This document shows positions 1-11,000 of a DNA stretch of 64,000 nucleotides, one piece after another; position 1 is the first letter of the stretch, and each line of letters opens with the position of its first letter. The notes under the pieces are model-generated. The model worked only from the letters and a program-made list of their open reading frames with translations. It had not been told where the DNA came from and made no database searches. The translations under genes were made by a program, and so were the position numbers. Source of the stretch: Morella rubra (Eukaryota > Streptophyta > Magnoliopsida > Fagales > Myricaceae); assembly GCA_003952965.2 (NCBI GenBank), contig CM025852.1:12848597-12912596 (forward strand), read 5' to 3'.

Positions 1-1
1 G

Positions 2-145
2 GCATTTGGTGATGCTCTGGGATTTGATGAGCTCCTATACGAGGAGCACACAATGTTCCAGCTATTTGAGCACCAACAATGGTTGAAGCAGCTCTCTTGG
101 GAAGGCCAGGTCGTCGAAACCTGGTCCAAGACTTTTATACAATAG
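2..145 (+). CDS. 3' end of an unrecognised reading frame
   Basis: An open frame enters from the left edge and runs for 47 codons to a TAG at 143-145. Its residues are acidic and aromatic (it contains LGFDELLYEEHTMFQLFEHQ) and look like genuine coding sequence, with no stops and balanced codon use. I do not recognise the family. It could be the last exon of a gene lying to the left, or the tail of a transposon protein, since the neighbouring DNA is transposon-rich. No polyadenylation signal could be assigned. Confidence 0.35.
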   Translation, partial: AFGDALGFDELLYEEHTMFQLFEHQQWLKQLSWEGQVVETWSKTFIQ

Positions 146-1239
146 TTATGGCATCAGACGCTGGGATGAAAGACATGCTGCTAACGATACGCGAATTATT
201 GGTTTCTTGTGAATCAAACATCATTTGTCTTCAAATTACATTGTAATTACAGGTTTCTTGTGAATCAAATTACTAGTTGCTTGTGAATCATATATATGTA
301 ATACGTGTCCTACATTTGTATATTTCATTTTACAGCATATCTTCTATCAGAAACCCAACACAGTATCCTTGAAATGAGATTAAGTACAATAACTAGTGGG
401 ATTACCCAAACCATTCAGAAACCATATGGATTATCATGGAAATGTGTTATTTTACAGGGTTCCTTTTACACCATACATTTTTACAACATACAAATGCAAT
501 ACAACAATTTGGCATTACAACTCTATCATCTCAAATTCTCAATAGCAGATTACAATGTCCAGAATTCTCAATAGGAGCAGACCTACCAAATTTCTATCAA
601 AATCATTCAATAGTAGATTACAACATCGCTCATGAATTTCGTCATTTCCCAAATACCATAAACAACACAACTCCTCTTACAAACAGAATTTTGAGTGCCT
701 CCATTCATATGAGAAACAAACAGATATACAAAAAAAAAAAAAAAAGTATCACTCGAACATTTGCAAAACTGTCATCAAACCTAGCAAGACAAAACATAAT
801 ATAAAATATCTATCAACAAAATACAAGAATCTATGACAGATTTTGATAGTTAGTTTCATTATGACCATCATTACACAAGTTTCTTTCTAAAACCTCAAAA
901 CACAAGTAGTATTCAGTTAGTTCTAGTTCTAGACTACAAATTTTCTCTCCTTCCTCCATATATACATCTTTCAAAAAATGATGGCATGAAAAACAAATAT
1001 ACTCTGGTACCTTCAAGTGCGCTTAGTGACTCCACTACATATCTCTGGTGGATCTTGTGTAGCTGTCCCTTGGATATCCTACAATACAAAAACCCAAGTA
1101 TTATATAATCTCATTTTTCTATTGAGCATTTAGTCAGATCCAACGACAACTCAGTACACAAGTATCTTAAAAGTAATGTGTTTTAACATAAACAAAAGTG
1201 TCTTATCAATCCACTGCCTCTAGCTTCAGCCTGGTTTTC
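146..1239. other. AT-rich spacer, no gene seen
   Basis: Low-complexity AT-rich DNA with an A-run near 730-745 and a short repeated phrase around 205-285 (versions of 'ttcttgtgaatca'). Only short frames occur on either strand and none resembles a known family. It may hold the terminal region of the Mutator element that follows, but I could not identify matching inverted ends. Confidence 0.4.
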
Positions 1240-4200
1240 CATCCTTCCTCTTCCCTTTTCCCTTTCTCATGCCCCTTCCCTTACCCTTCCTCTCCAACTT
1301 CCTCTGCCGCTACTTTGTCTTACTGACGCTAGGTCCCGCAATTAAGAAAATAAGAATTTAGCAAACAAGAATTGTAATTTACAAAATAAGTAACATCAAT
1401 TTAGTAAATAACAAAGAAAAATTTCTCACTGTGTTCCTACACTAGTGGCAGCTACTGCTTCCCCACCCTCGGGGACCTTTGTCGTCTTTTTTTTTTCAAA
1501 CTTTCTTATTAGGGTTCTCGAGGTGAGGGCAAGCGCGTGTATTGTAACCTTCATTGCCGCAGTTTCCACATTGGACCACATAACCGCTATGGCTGATTTT
1601 GTAAGAAACTGCTGGTTCATTTGGTTCCCTCCTTCTAGCTTTCCTTGTTCGTCTAGGCTAAACCCTCACAAAGGGTGCAGTATCGCATAATTCGAATCCT
1701 CAAGCCATTCTTTAAGCCCCGACATAGCTTGTATTCCTTGGTCATATGCTTTTAGATAAGTCGTTAAGTGATAGCATTCATCAACGTATGCCTCAGGGCG
1801 ATGCCTACTGTGATAGATTGCAGAACATGCATGGATACATGGAATTCTAGTAAGCTTCCACTTACCACAGGAGCATGTCAGGGCGTTCAGATCAACAACT
1901 CTGCAAGGTCCATACAGATGGTCTAGTTCAAACTCAAGATCGCTCTTGCCACCAACATACACAATCCCTAGAGTCACTCTTGATCTTCTCCAATTGCTTG
2001 AATATCTTAGGACACAATGTGTTAGACGTTTGTCGAAGTGTTGCCTCAACCCCTGCCGTTTCTTGTGAAACCTCACAAGTAGTTGTCGTCAAATCATTTC
2101 GAGCATTGTGATTACGAGCTTGCCATGTGTATCTTTTATCCACGTATTGAAGGCGGCTAGTTTATTCAATAACGTTACTTTTGTAAACCAAACTGAAAGC
2201 ATGTCTCGACCATAGAGCTGGATCAATCTCTCCAAGATACTTATGCATACCCAGGCTGAATAACTTGATGGAATTCATTACACATTCAAAATCAATCTAG
2301 TTTGTTGAAGTTGCAGTAGCCCACAACACATCATTGAACGTATTTCTCATATATCGATTTGTCTTCAAGTTCACATGGCTATAGAGTAAACAACATCTAT
2401 GAGCCATATCAGAATAATCATTTTCAAACGTGAGTCTCAAACCCTGCAAAAATCCACAAAATAGTCATATGTCAAAACAATATGCTTCGACCAAAAAACA
2501 CGATAGAGATAAATGTAGTTATATGTCAAAACATACCTTCTATATATCTCATGAAGGTCCAGCCGTGATCCTCAACAAGTCTAATGTCACCCAATAGCAA
2601 ACCCAAAAATGAAGTCCAAGAATCTCAGGTCTCCACCTTAACTACTACATGTGTAATCAGGAACATATCATCGTTTCTATCTTTTTCGATAGCACACAAA
2701 GGTTACCCTCCAAATTGACCCTTTAGATGGCATTCGTCAACACAAATGATGGGTCTACAATGTTTGAACCCTCTTTGTACACCGTAAGGTAAATGTAAAG
2801 CCTCTTGAATTGATTCCAGTTTTGGAAAGAACCATGTTGGTGCCTGGATTCCATCTCTCCAAGGCTAAGCCGTACCACCCCATGAACTTGAACTGTTCAG
2901 TTTGATTCTCATGAACCATCCTACATGCTAACCTTTTAGCTTAGTAAGGTGTAAGAGCACGTTAATGTTAAAGTCTTGGCAAATCTGACCCCTCATTGCA
3001 ATTACAGACCAACTAAGCAGATCTCTGAAGTTTAAAAAATACTATTGCGCCAAGAATTCTACATTAGAATTTAAATTTTCATTATGCGCCCCATAGGTGT
3101 GCTCAAGAATAAAGGACTTGACCTGAATCTCTTCATAGTCGCTCATCTTTGATGTAATGATGTAGAAATCACATTTGTCCTCCATGCAATGGGCTTGTAC
3201 TCTGATCTTATCATTCTTCAAATACATGTAGTCAAAGTGTTTTTGAACTGAATATCTCCTTAAGGCCATCCATAAGACATTCGTACTAGGAAAGATCAGT
3301 CCTTTATAAAGTGCCACATCCTCGAGCATTTCCATTTTCTCATTAAACTCTACATACTTCTTCATTCATGGAGCCTCATCTCTGTCAGATCCATCCAAAC
3401 TTTGTAACTCATCGTTGTCCTCGTACTCCGACTCAACACCTTCACCTTCCTCACCCCTTGGGGTTATTGGAAGGGCCCCAAACCAATCCATATTAGATTA
3501 TGTGTCTTGGCATTCACCCTCTGGACTCCCAATATCTACATACGCATCAAGTTCGTCAACGTCCTTCCTAGAGAAGTTACTCAAATTAGTCCCATAGTCA
3601 AACCCATCTTCCTCTTCTTCACTCTCATTATGTTCATCCATCTCAGGTTAAAGATGTTCAACGGCTCTCCCACCTCTTCTACCCCTACGTGGCCTACCTT
3701 GGCTTCTACCTCTGCTTCTACCTCTGCTACCCTCTTCTTTCTCACCACCCTCATCATCATCAAGACCCCATCCCTTTCCAAACTCAGTTCCCCACCAACT
3801 TACTCTCTATGTTCCCCTCTTAAAGTATCTCTATGTTCCTCAAAAATATCCTCATCACTATCACAACCCCTATATGATGATGGTCCAGCTTCAAGTTCTA
3901 TCAACGGGGGTATCTTAAGTAGCTCAGCCTCATCAATGGCATGCTTTACATAGATATTTACAATCATTCTCTTCTCATCTCGGGATCTATTGATCATATT
4001 TATGACATCCTTATCTATCTTAAACATTCTAACGGCAAGCCACCCTTCATCGTCAAACATGTACCAAAGGTCACCCGTTTGTGGATACCCAAGACTCTTC
4101 ACCACGCTGCTAATTTCTCCTATCGATATGTAATCAAGATCCATCTGGCCAATCTCATCTACCTTCCTTCCAACATAAAGCTAGGTCCAACCTCTTAGAA

Positions 4201-4245
4201 ATTTCCCTCCGTGATATATGACTATTTTCAAGACACCTATAACCA
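1240..4245 (-). pseudogene. Mutator-like (MuDR) transposase, decayed
   Basis: Read on the minus strand, the domain order is that of plant MuDR transposases. A PB1-like N-terminal domain (about 4235-3990) is broken by an in-frame stop just before LYVGRKV. A highly acidic linker follows (3800-3380), then the MuDR N-terminal DNA-binding domain (3365-3042). The MULE catalytic domain lies at about 2850-2450, recognisable by RGFKHCRPIICVDECHLKGQ and by DSWTSFLGLLLGD. Next comes a helical region containing DPALWSRHAFS (about 2240-2200). A SWIM zinc finger with CSCGKWKLTRIPCIHAC lies at about 1880-1830. A zinc knuckle CGNCGNEGYNTRAC follows near 1570-1525, and then a basic Gly/Arg-rich tail (1330-1240). 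Several in-frame stops and frameshifts separate these blocks, and the knuckle histidine is replaced by tyrosine. The protein cannot be made whole. I could not identify terminal inverted repeats with confidence. Confidence 0.9.
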
Positions 4246-5044
4246 ACAGAATAAATAAATCAATTAAACCCAAAACATTGTTGGTGTACAAATAAGATAA
4301 GGTAAAAAATTTGAATTGAGGAAACTAACGACTTACTACAAGTACTGCAAAATAAAGAGAGGAAGGTACTAAATGTAAGGGAGAAAAAAATTAAAACGGA
4401 AGACACTTTTTCATGGTATAAAATTGAAAGCTGACTGAAAAGTTTATTTTTGAGATTAGGACTAAATGTTCATTTAAACTCAAGGTATGTATTTTAGGAT
4501 CTATGGCAGCTATACATCCATCCAAATCTATAGGAATAACATGTAAGCTCCATATACACAGCACAAAACTACACACTTATACACAATACATCCGTAGCTA
4601 AAAAATCACTAGAGTCCAAAGCAAGTTTGACTGACAAGAGGTCAGCAGAACAGATCAGCCAAAAAAATAATAACACAACAGAAGACAAAATATTAATCAG
4701 TAATTCAGTTGCATGCATTAACATGTGTTTAGGAGTAGTACTAGTTTTGGTATAATATTCTTTCCAGATAAAGGTAATAAAATACATTAAACTGATTTTG
4801 TGATTTATACTCTTATGAAAATTAGTATATACAATATATTGTAAATCAACTGTGAGGATTCTTAAAAAAAAAAAGGGATTTAATTTCGGGGTTTTATTTA
4901 CTACGGCGACGAAGAATCAAATTATCTTAGGTCGACGGATCTTCTCAATTGAAAGATCCCCTATATGGATAATACACATTCCAGTTGACCATGAGCCTAA
5001 TTCTAATTGTTTTGTTCCGAACCAAAGGGGCTGAGTGAGCCATA
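4246..5044. other. AT-rich spacer, no gene seen
   Basis: AT-rich DNA upstream of the transposase remnant. Only short, unconvincing frames are present. It may contain the promoter side of the Mutator element. Confidence 0.4.
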
Positions 5045-5560
5045 TGTTGGGAAAAATACGATTCCCTACTTGCGGAATAACGTGAGAAACGAAATAAAGA
5101 AGAGCAAGAATAAGGACACAAAGATTTACGTGGTTCCCTCAATGTGAGGTACATCCACAGAGTTGCAAAGATTTCACTATTGTCAAGCAAAAAAAGACAA
5201 AAAGGCGGCAAGCATACATCAAATGGCGCAAAAGACAATATGACATCATAAAACCCTAACCCTAAGCATCACATATATAAAGGACCTAGGTCGCCGCATC
5301 ACCAAAATAAACCGGCTCAAAAATTTTCAGCCTAAGCCTCCGCTCCATGGACTAAGCCTCAGAAAATATCCCTTCTTAAACCGCAAACACTCCTTGTCGA
5401 ATCGGGTCGGATATAACAAACCAGGCTCCACATAGCCTAACACCATACAAACCCACTTCCTTCTAAAGATACATTTTTTCTTTTTTCTTTTCATGAGGAA
5501 ATCACAGTAAATGAATCTGGGACCACTATAAGAGAAACAATGCATGTGCATTCAAATATT
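5045..5560 (+). repeat. possible Copia-type LTR fragment
   Basis: The segment begins with TGTTGGGAAA, a common opening of plant Ty1/Copia LTRs. About 85 bases later it contains a phrase of the type 'tttacgtggttccctc', followed by 'tacatccaca', which is often seen inside such LTRs. No partner LTR, primer-binding site or target duplication was found, and the right limit is a guess. Confidence 0.3.
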
Positions 5561-6489
5561 AAATGAATCGAAAACCTAGGGACCTCAAGTTATTATATGC
5601 GACAACAACAAAACAAGTTATTCACACTTATTCTAAGAATACGACAACACCAAAAGCCAACAGCACACATTGCACTAAAAGACACCAGACAACAAAGCTA
5701 CAAAACTCTCACATGCACAGAACAGAGCTACAAAATAGCTTTTTAAACAAAGTAGTACCTCCTTTTCATGGTTCTCGAACTAAAGATGCTATGAATATAA
5801 AAGACTAGTACTACACCCAAAATACCAACACAGGGACCTAGATTTTATTGAGAAGCAAGATAGATCCCTACCTTACAACATTTCTCATTGTCTTATAATC
5901 CACATTGAAGAGATAAATGACGTCGCTCACTTCGAACCAGCTACCGAGATCTCCAAATGCCCTTTTTCCTCCTTTGTTCACTCAAATCCAAGCAAGATGG
6001 CGATTCCAAAGTGTTTGAAACCAAAATGTCGAAGCTTGATGTTGCAAACTTGTACTCTAGGGTTCATGGGGCACTGAATTGAGAATTTTGGGGGATAAGA
6101 ACTAAGTGTTCACTTAACTCAATCGGGACAAAAAGATATCGTTGGTGTGGACGATGTTGTTTCTAGCAAAGGAAAAAACCAAGCTTATTTCTTACAAAAG
6201 CTAACGACGCCGTTTATTGACGTGACATGTGGAAGCTAAGATGGCAGATGACATAGTTTATAGTGGTGTCATGTGGACCTATAAATGACATGGCGGGAGC
6301 TGTCATTAAGAGGAGAGATAGAAGGCTGACAGAAGGGCGTTTTGTCGAACATTGAAAATGTAGGAGTCTTAAATTTGAAGTTTGAATTCAAATGACCAAA
6401 ATGCAAAAGGGGTCAAAACCTATGAACTAAAATGTCAATTCTCTAAAATTAATTAAACGTCTACAAAAACAATAGCCCTACGCTGGAGC
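5561..6489. other. spacer, no gene seen
   Basis: Moderately AT-rich DNA. The part near 6090-6440 resembles plant Mutator terminal regions in style (phrases such as 'tgacatggcgggagctgtc'), but I found no inverted partner, so no element is called. Confidence 0.3.
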
Positions 6490-8212
6490 ATTTGGACTTA
6501 GACAAGGGGTTGCAATGTGAATTGGATGAGCAATTGAAGCATGAAGGGATTTTGTGTAGGCAAAAATCATAGCTCTCATGGCTGGTTTCAAGTGATCTTA
6601 ACACTTAATTTTTTTCACTGTGTCTATAGTGTAAGACGATGTTGGAACCAAGTCCTTAAACTGAAAAATGACATTAATGAGGAATGGGTTTTGGGGACAA
6701 AAGAAATATATAAGGGATCTGTTTCAAAATTTCTTTGCCAATAATTGTACAATTGGTATGAACCGAACATCCCAAAGGATATCAAAGATAACAGAAGAAG
6801 ACAATGAATGGCTAACAAGCATACCGCATGCAACAGAGATCAGATATACTCTGAAGTTATTTTTTCTACATTTTTAAGAGATAGTTGGCAAAGACATGAT
6901 CAAATACTCCCAACTCTTTCTAGGATGACTAATACTCCCAACTCTCAATCACACAAATTTATTAGTTTTTGATGGAGGAGGAAAAGTACACCTCTTGTAA
7001 AAGCCCATAATTGAAAGGCCAAAAATGGTTAGACATAGGCCTGCCATACAAGTGCAGTGAATGTTTTCCTCATAAGGAAAATTAGGAGTATGCTAGACCA
7101 AGCGGGCTATGATATTCCCGTAAGGCTTGCCGAAGAAGCTTTATAAGGTATGAAAGTACACACAAGTAAAAATGATTTCATCCTCTGGTTGGGGGCGCAG
7201 AAGATTAAACGAGGGGATAAAAAGTAAAGAGATTGATCTAGTTGAGGGAGACAGGCCTGACAGGTCTGTTACGAGGCTAAAAGGCAAATGGGACTGATAA
7301 GGTCTAAAGGTGAAGGGGTTGGGCCGAGATAGGACCCAGGAAGGCCTAAGCCCACACAAAAGAAGGAGGAATATATGAAGGAAAGAGATTCTAAAGGAGG
7401 TAAGCTCTACTTCTCTAAGTAATTTTTAAAAACAATAGAGATAGAGACATGGCAACTAGCAAAAGCATTAGAGATATCCCCCTAAGGGAGGATCTCGTGT
7501 CCTAGATTGATTTCTTTGCTTATATAAGGAAGGAATGCGCTACTCAACCTTTCAGTCCATCCTAAGTGCTGGGTATTTGGCCCAGCTCCCTCAGGCCCCT
7601 TGCCCAATGGACTTTGTGATAGGCCGGTTGATTTTGGCCTCAATAGTTTTGATTCCTCAAACGAACTACCCTTCAAAGGTACGTCAATTTTACCCTATCA
7701 ACCTTTGCAATGTTATTTACAAATGGATATCCAAAATTCCAGCTGAGAGAATGAAAGGAGTTTTTGTGAAGCCTATATCTCTTTGTCAACTTGCCTTTAT
7801 GTCTAGACATCAAATACAAGATAACTTCATTCTGGCAGCAGCAATTTTTCATGGAATGAATAATAAAAGGGGAAAGAGAGGGTGGATGGCACTTTAGGCG
7901 GATAAGGAGAAGGCATACGATAGAATTGAATGAAAGTTTTATCTAGAAAGTTTTGGAGAATCTCGGGTTCAAACTCACAATGGGTAAAGTGGTGGAACAA
8001 TGTATTACTAGTCCTTCTCATTGATTATTAATAGCAATCATCATGGAAACTTCAAGGCAACAATGGATTTGTGTCAAGGAGGCCTGCTATCGCCAACTCT
8101 CTTCATTCTATCCATTGAAGTGTTGTCAAGATTGTGTTATAGGAGGAGGCTAGGGGCGATCTAAGAGTTATCAAGCGGGGAGGAATGCTCCAATGGTTCA
8201 CATTTGCTTTTG
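6490..8212 (+). pseudogene. LINE (non-LTR) retrotransposon, 5' part of the RT region
   Basis: The conceptual translation, read across frameshifts, follows the ORF2 of plant L1-type LINEs. Around 6500-6750 it matches the endonuclease-RT linker (LDEQLKHEGILCRQKS, LKLKNDINEEWVLGTKEI). At 6745-6900 it reads TEEDNEWLTS. At 7605-7900 it matches the RT fingers (LIPQTNYPSKVRQFYPINLCNV, then RHQIQDNFILA, then KRGWMAL). At 7900-8200 it reads ADKEKAYDRIE, then QGGLLSPTLFILSIEVLSR and GNAPMV. The match stops just where the catalytic F/YADD box should begin. Many stops and frameshifts make it non-functional. The endonuclease domain is missing on the left. Confidence 0.85.
6997..7600 (+). repeat. possible LTR-like insert in the LINE
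   Basis: The LINE-like translation is lost between about 6900 and 7605, a longer interval than the family normally has there. The intervening DNA starts near a TG at 6997 and contains a promoter-like 'cttatataagg' near 7518-7528, which would fit an LTR with its own promoter. No target duplication was established, so this is an inference from the gap and the TATA motif. Confidence 0.25.
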
Positions 8213-9605
8213 GAAAATTTAAAAATTACTACCTAAGTTTTGATGAAATTTTAGAAAGCTACTTAGGTTTCTAGAATTGACAAATCACTCTGAGTTTAGG
8301 CCACATTTGCGGAATCACCTCGCACACATTTGTCTAGATTTCTAACTTCATAGCATGGGTATGGCATGTCAAATGTCAATTAGATAGTCATGTGAACATG
8401 CCACGTGTCCTAAAAAAAAATAAATAAAAACTATAATTATATAAAAATTAATAAAAAAATAAAAATTCACACAAGCCATAAATTAAATATTAAATCATAA
8501 AAATCATAAGCCATAAATTAAATATTAAATTTACAGTTGTTCCAGCATACCGTTTGAGCTTTTTCACAATGCCCCAAAAATGGTGCACGAATGTGTATAG
8601 AAATATCAAGAATTTTTAATGGGGGTTCAAGCAAGAAAAGAAGAAAGTCTTATTAGAAATATGCCCTCAAAACCAGCTATTTAAATAATTGTTTATTTAG
8701 ATGTCATATGTTTATATTTATTTATTGAGTATTATGTTGTGACATAAGAAATTATAAGTGATTGTGACATTTATAAAATCATGCCAAATGATTAATTAAT
8801 CAAAAGCAGAAATATGATTTTTTGGTTCCTTATTATTCACTTACGGTTGTATAAATACTCAATAAGGAATTTACCAGTATTCTTTGTGAGTCAATATTCA
8901 AGTATATCTATATAGTGTTGGACTTGAAAAAATCTGGTTAGAGAAATTGTGAGAAATATTTTAATTATATATTTATTTGTGAATTAAGAATTATATGATA
9001 GTCAAACGAGTTACAAATTGTGAATTAAGAATATATGAGTTAGGGATTTAATCAGTGATATTATTCCGGTCCTATTAACTCATATGGAATATAGTATGGG
9101 AAGGATAAATAAACAAATAATTATTAGCAAAAGAGATTTACAAAAATCAATCTCATATCTCAAAGGTCAATTGTGATATGTTGATAAACATGATTGCAAG
9201 TAATAGAAGTCCAAAATTATTGAATAAAAGAATATAAGAAAAATAATGGAAAAAGAGTTTTTTCATGTGATCCTACGGCCAAGATTTGAGATCCCTAACA
9301 ATCTCACGCCATGTTACAGTTAGGGTTTTATTTAAGGATAGTTATGAGATATAGAGATAATTGTTAGTTTGGGTTGGCCATCAAACCTGAAAAAACTCTA
9401 TGATGACTGTGAGCGTAGAGAGAAATGAGATAGAACATTTGGACTGTTATTGTAAAATAAAAAAGGCTTAAGATTATGAGATCAATAAAACTTGAAGATT
9501 ATAATCGGAGATTGAAGATTTCTGAAGAGTCTTTAGAAGAGATGGTCAAAATCCAGAAAATTGGTAAGTAATTTTTCAGAGTCAACTTTCAAGTCCAACT
9601 TTGAA
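8213..9605. mobile_element. inserted DNA in the LINE, including a probable LTR
   Basis: This block separates the two halves of the LINE. Its right part (about 8651-9591) opens with TATTAGAAATATGCCCTCAA, very close to the TGTTAGAAATATGCCC start of many plant Copia LTRs. It is flanked by AGTCT on the left and AGTCC on the right, an imperfect 5-bp duplication. The left part (8213-8645) is AT-rich, with a 30-bp phrase repeated near 8470 and 8508 ('agccataaattaaatatta'). There is no coding capacity. Confidence 0.4.
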
Positions 9606-10650
9606 AGCTTAGTCCGCAATCTGCCACCCTAAAGAAGTTGGAGGTCTTGGTGTCAGATTAATGAGTGAACAAAATGATGCGTTGGTGGCAAAGCTGGCTT
9701 AGAAGGGTAAGTAGGGGAACGCTGGGAACGAAGGGTAAGTGGGGGGGGGGGCTGGGGGGGGATGGAGGTAGGGGGGGGGGGGGGGGGGGGGGGTACAATC
9801 CAATGCCAAAATTGGAGTTGCGAGGGATAGTATGGATACAGTAGAGAGCCCCATGTTGCAGAATCCAAATAGATGGGATATCCAAAAATCGCATTCTCTC
9901 TTCACTACTGAGACGCGAATAGCAATTCAGAAAAATCAGAATTCATGGTGGCGAGACTAAAGATGAAAGGATGTGGGTGCTGGCAAGATCAGGGCAGTCT
10001 ACTTTGACGTCTACGTACAGCGAGTTGGCAGCCAGGAGAGCGCGGGATGTCCTAATCCGCTGGAACTGGAACTACAACACTGGAAAGATTTGTGGACACT
10101 AAAAGATCCATGGTTAAAGCTGCTACACTATGGAATGCGGCTTGGGATATTCTCCCTACCAAAGCCAAAGTTGGGGAAAATAGGAGTAAGGGATGAGGCT
10201 GAGCTTGTTTGCACCTTGTGTGGGTAAGCCAGGGAAAATTCACCATTTGGTCTTACAAGGCCCTTTTAGTCAAATTATATGGAGAGTCCCCTTGGCCATT
10301 ACATATCCAGGCTTTTAGCGAAGACCCTGTGTCTGAATGGATAAGGAAAACACTCCAACCTCATGAAGCCCTTGGAATTCCTGTTGAAGATTATCTCAGT
10401 TCCAACTATTTGCAACGTGCTATGGATGCAACGCAACTAGGCAGGTCACCATGGGGCTGTCATTGACCCGATCTCAGTGGCTGGACAGGCGCCCCCCACC
10501 CCCAGGCAGGAAGGTAAATGTTGATGAAGCTGTTATTGATGAATTTTCAGTGAAAGCTGCAATTGTAGGAGACCACTGTGGGAGGGAACGTAAAATCCCG
10601 CTCACCCAATGAGTCAATCCACTGGTGGAATAGAGTTATAGATATAATTT
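9606..10650 (+). pseudogene. LINE retrotransposon, 3' part (zf-RVT and RNase H-like)
   Basis: The LINE resumes with CHPKEVGGLGVRLMSEQND, the segment that follows the RT thumb. It runs through a long poly-G tract and then the zf-RVT finger (about 10090-10300: ILPTKAKVGENR; HHLVLQGPFSQIIWRVPLA). It ends in an RNase H-like segment at about 10480-10590 (PPPGRKVNVDEAV, then AAIVGDHCGR), in which the usual DGA is DEA. About 200 codons of RT, including the catalytic box, are missing between the two halves. Frameshifts are frequent. No poly(A) tail could be seen at the right end. Confidence 0.8.
9739..9793 (+). repeat. poly-G tract
   Basis: Runs of 11, 8 and 23 consecutive G residues lie within 55 bases, the longest at 9771-9793. 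The strand could form G-quadruplexes. It lies inside the decayed LINE, and the proline-rich frames on the opposite strand are an artefact of it. Confidence 0.9.
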
Positions 10651-11000
10651 CAAACTAAAAATTGAAGCTGACAGAGTCAGTCTCGTTAATAAAAATATCA
10701 ACCACTTCTGTTGTTCTTGCTCGACTGGGGAGATTCACCAAGTGACCACTGTGAAGCTCCATCAATTATTCTGTTCAGACGTCCCAAGAACCTCGGAATT
10801 GCCAAAAGGTTTACCCATTTATCAAAAGGTCCTCATGTAGAATCAAAGGTCAAGAACTCAAGAATACACCAATATCAAGAAAATTATACAATTGCACCAT
10901 ATTCTTTGGTTATCCCGTGATTAACCTCCTTTCGCACACTACTGCACAAAGATTAGAGGGCCGTTAGCAAGTCCAGCAATCTATACATACAAAACCACCA
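10651..11000. other. spacer at the 3' side of the hydrolase gene
   Basis: About 350 bases between the LINE remnant and the stop codon of the minus-strand hydrolase. It should contain that gene's 3' UTR and polyadenylation site, but no clear AATAAA is visible on the minus strand. Confidence 0.4.

Noticed and set aside
3507..3953. 148-codon plus-strand frame
   Set aside because: It is the shadow of the acidic linker and PB1-like region of the minus-strand MuDR transposase; its Ser/Thr/Leu-rich sequence mirrors Glu/Asp codons on the other strand.
5930..5960. tRNA-like 'ttcgaacc' phrase
   Set aside because: No cloverleaf with acceptor, D and anticodon stems could be drawn around it; a similar check of other TTCGA-type sites gave none.
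6090..6440. Mutator-like right terminus that could pair with the MuDR remnant
   Set aside because: The style of the sequence fits, but no inverted partner was found in 1-1240, so the element's limits are left undefined.
9653..9905. Three overlapping proline-rich minus-strand frames
   Set aside because: They are produced by the poly-G tract, which reads as poly-Pro on the other strand; no independent coding evidence.
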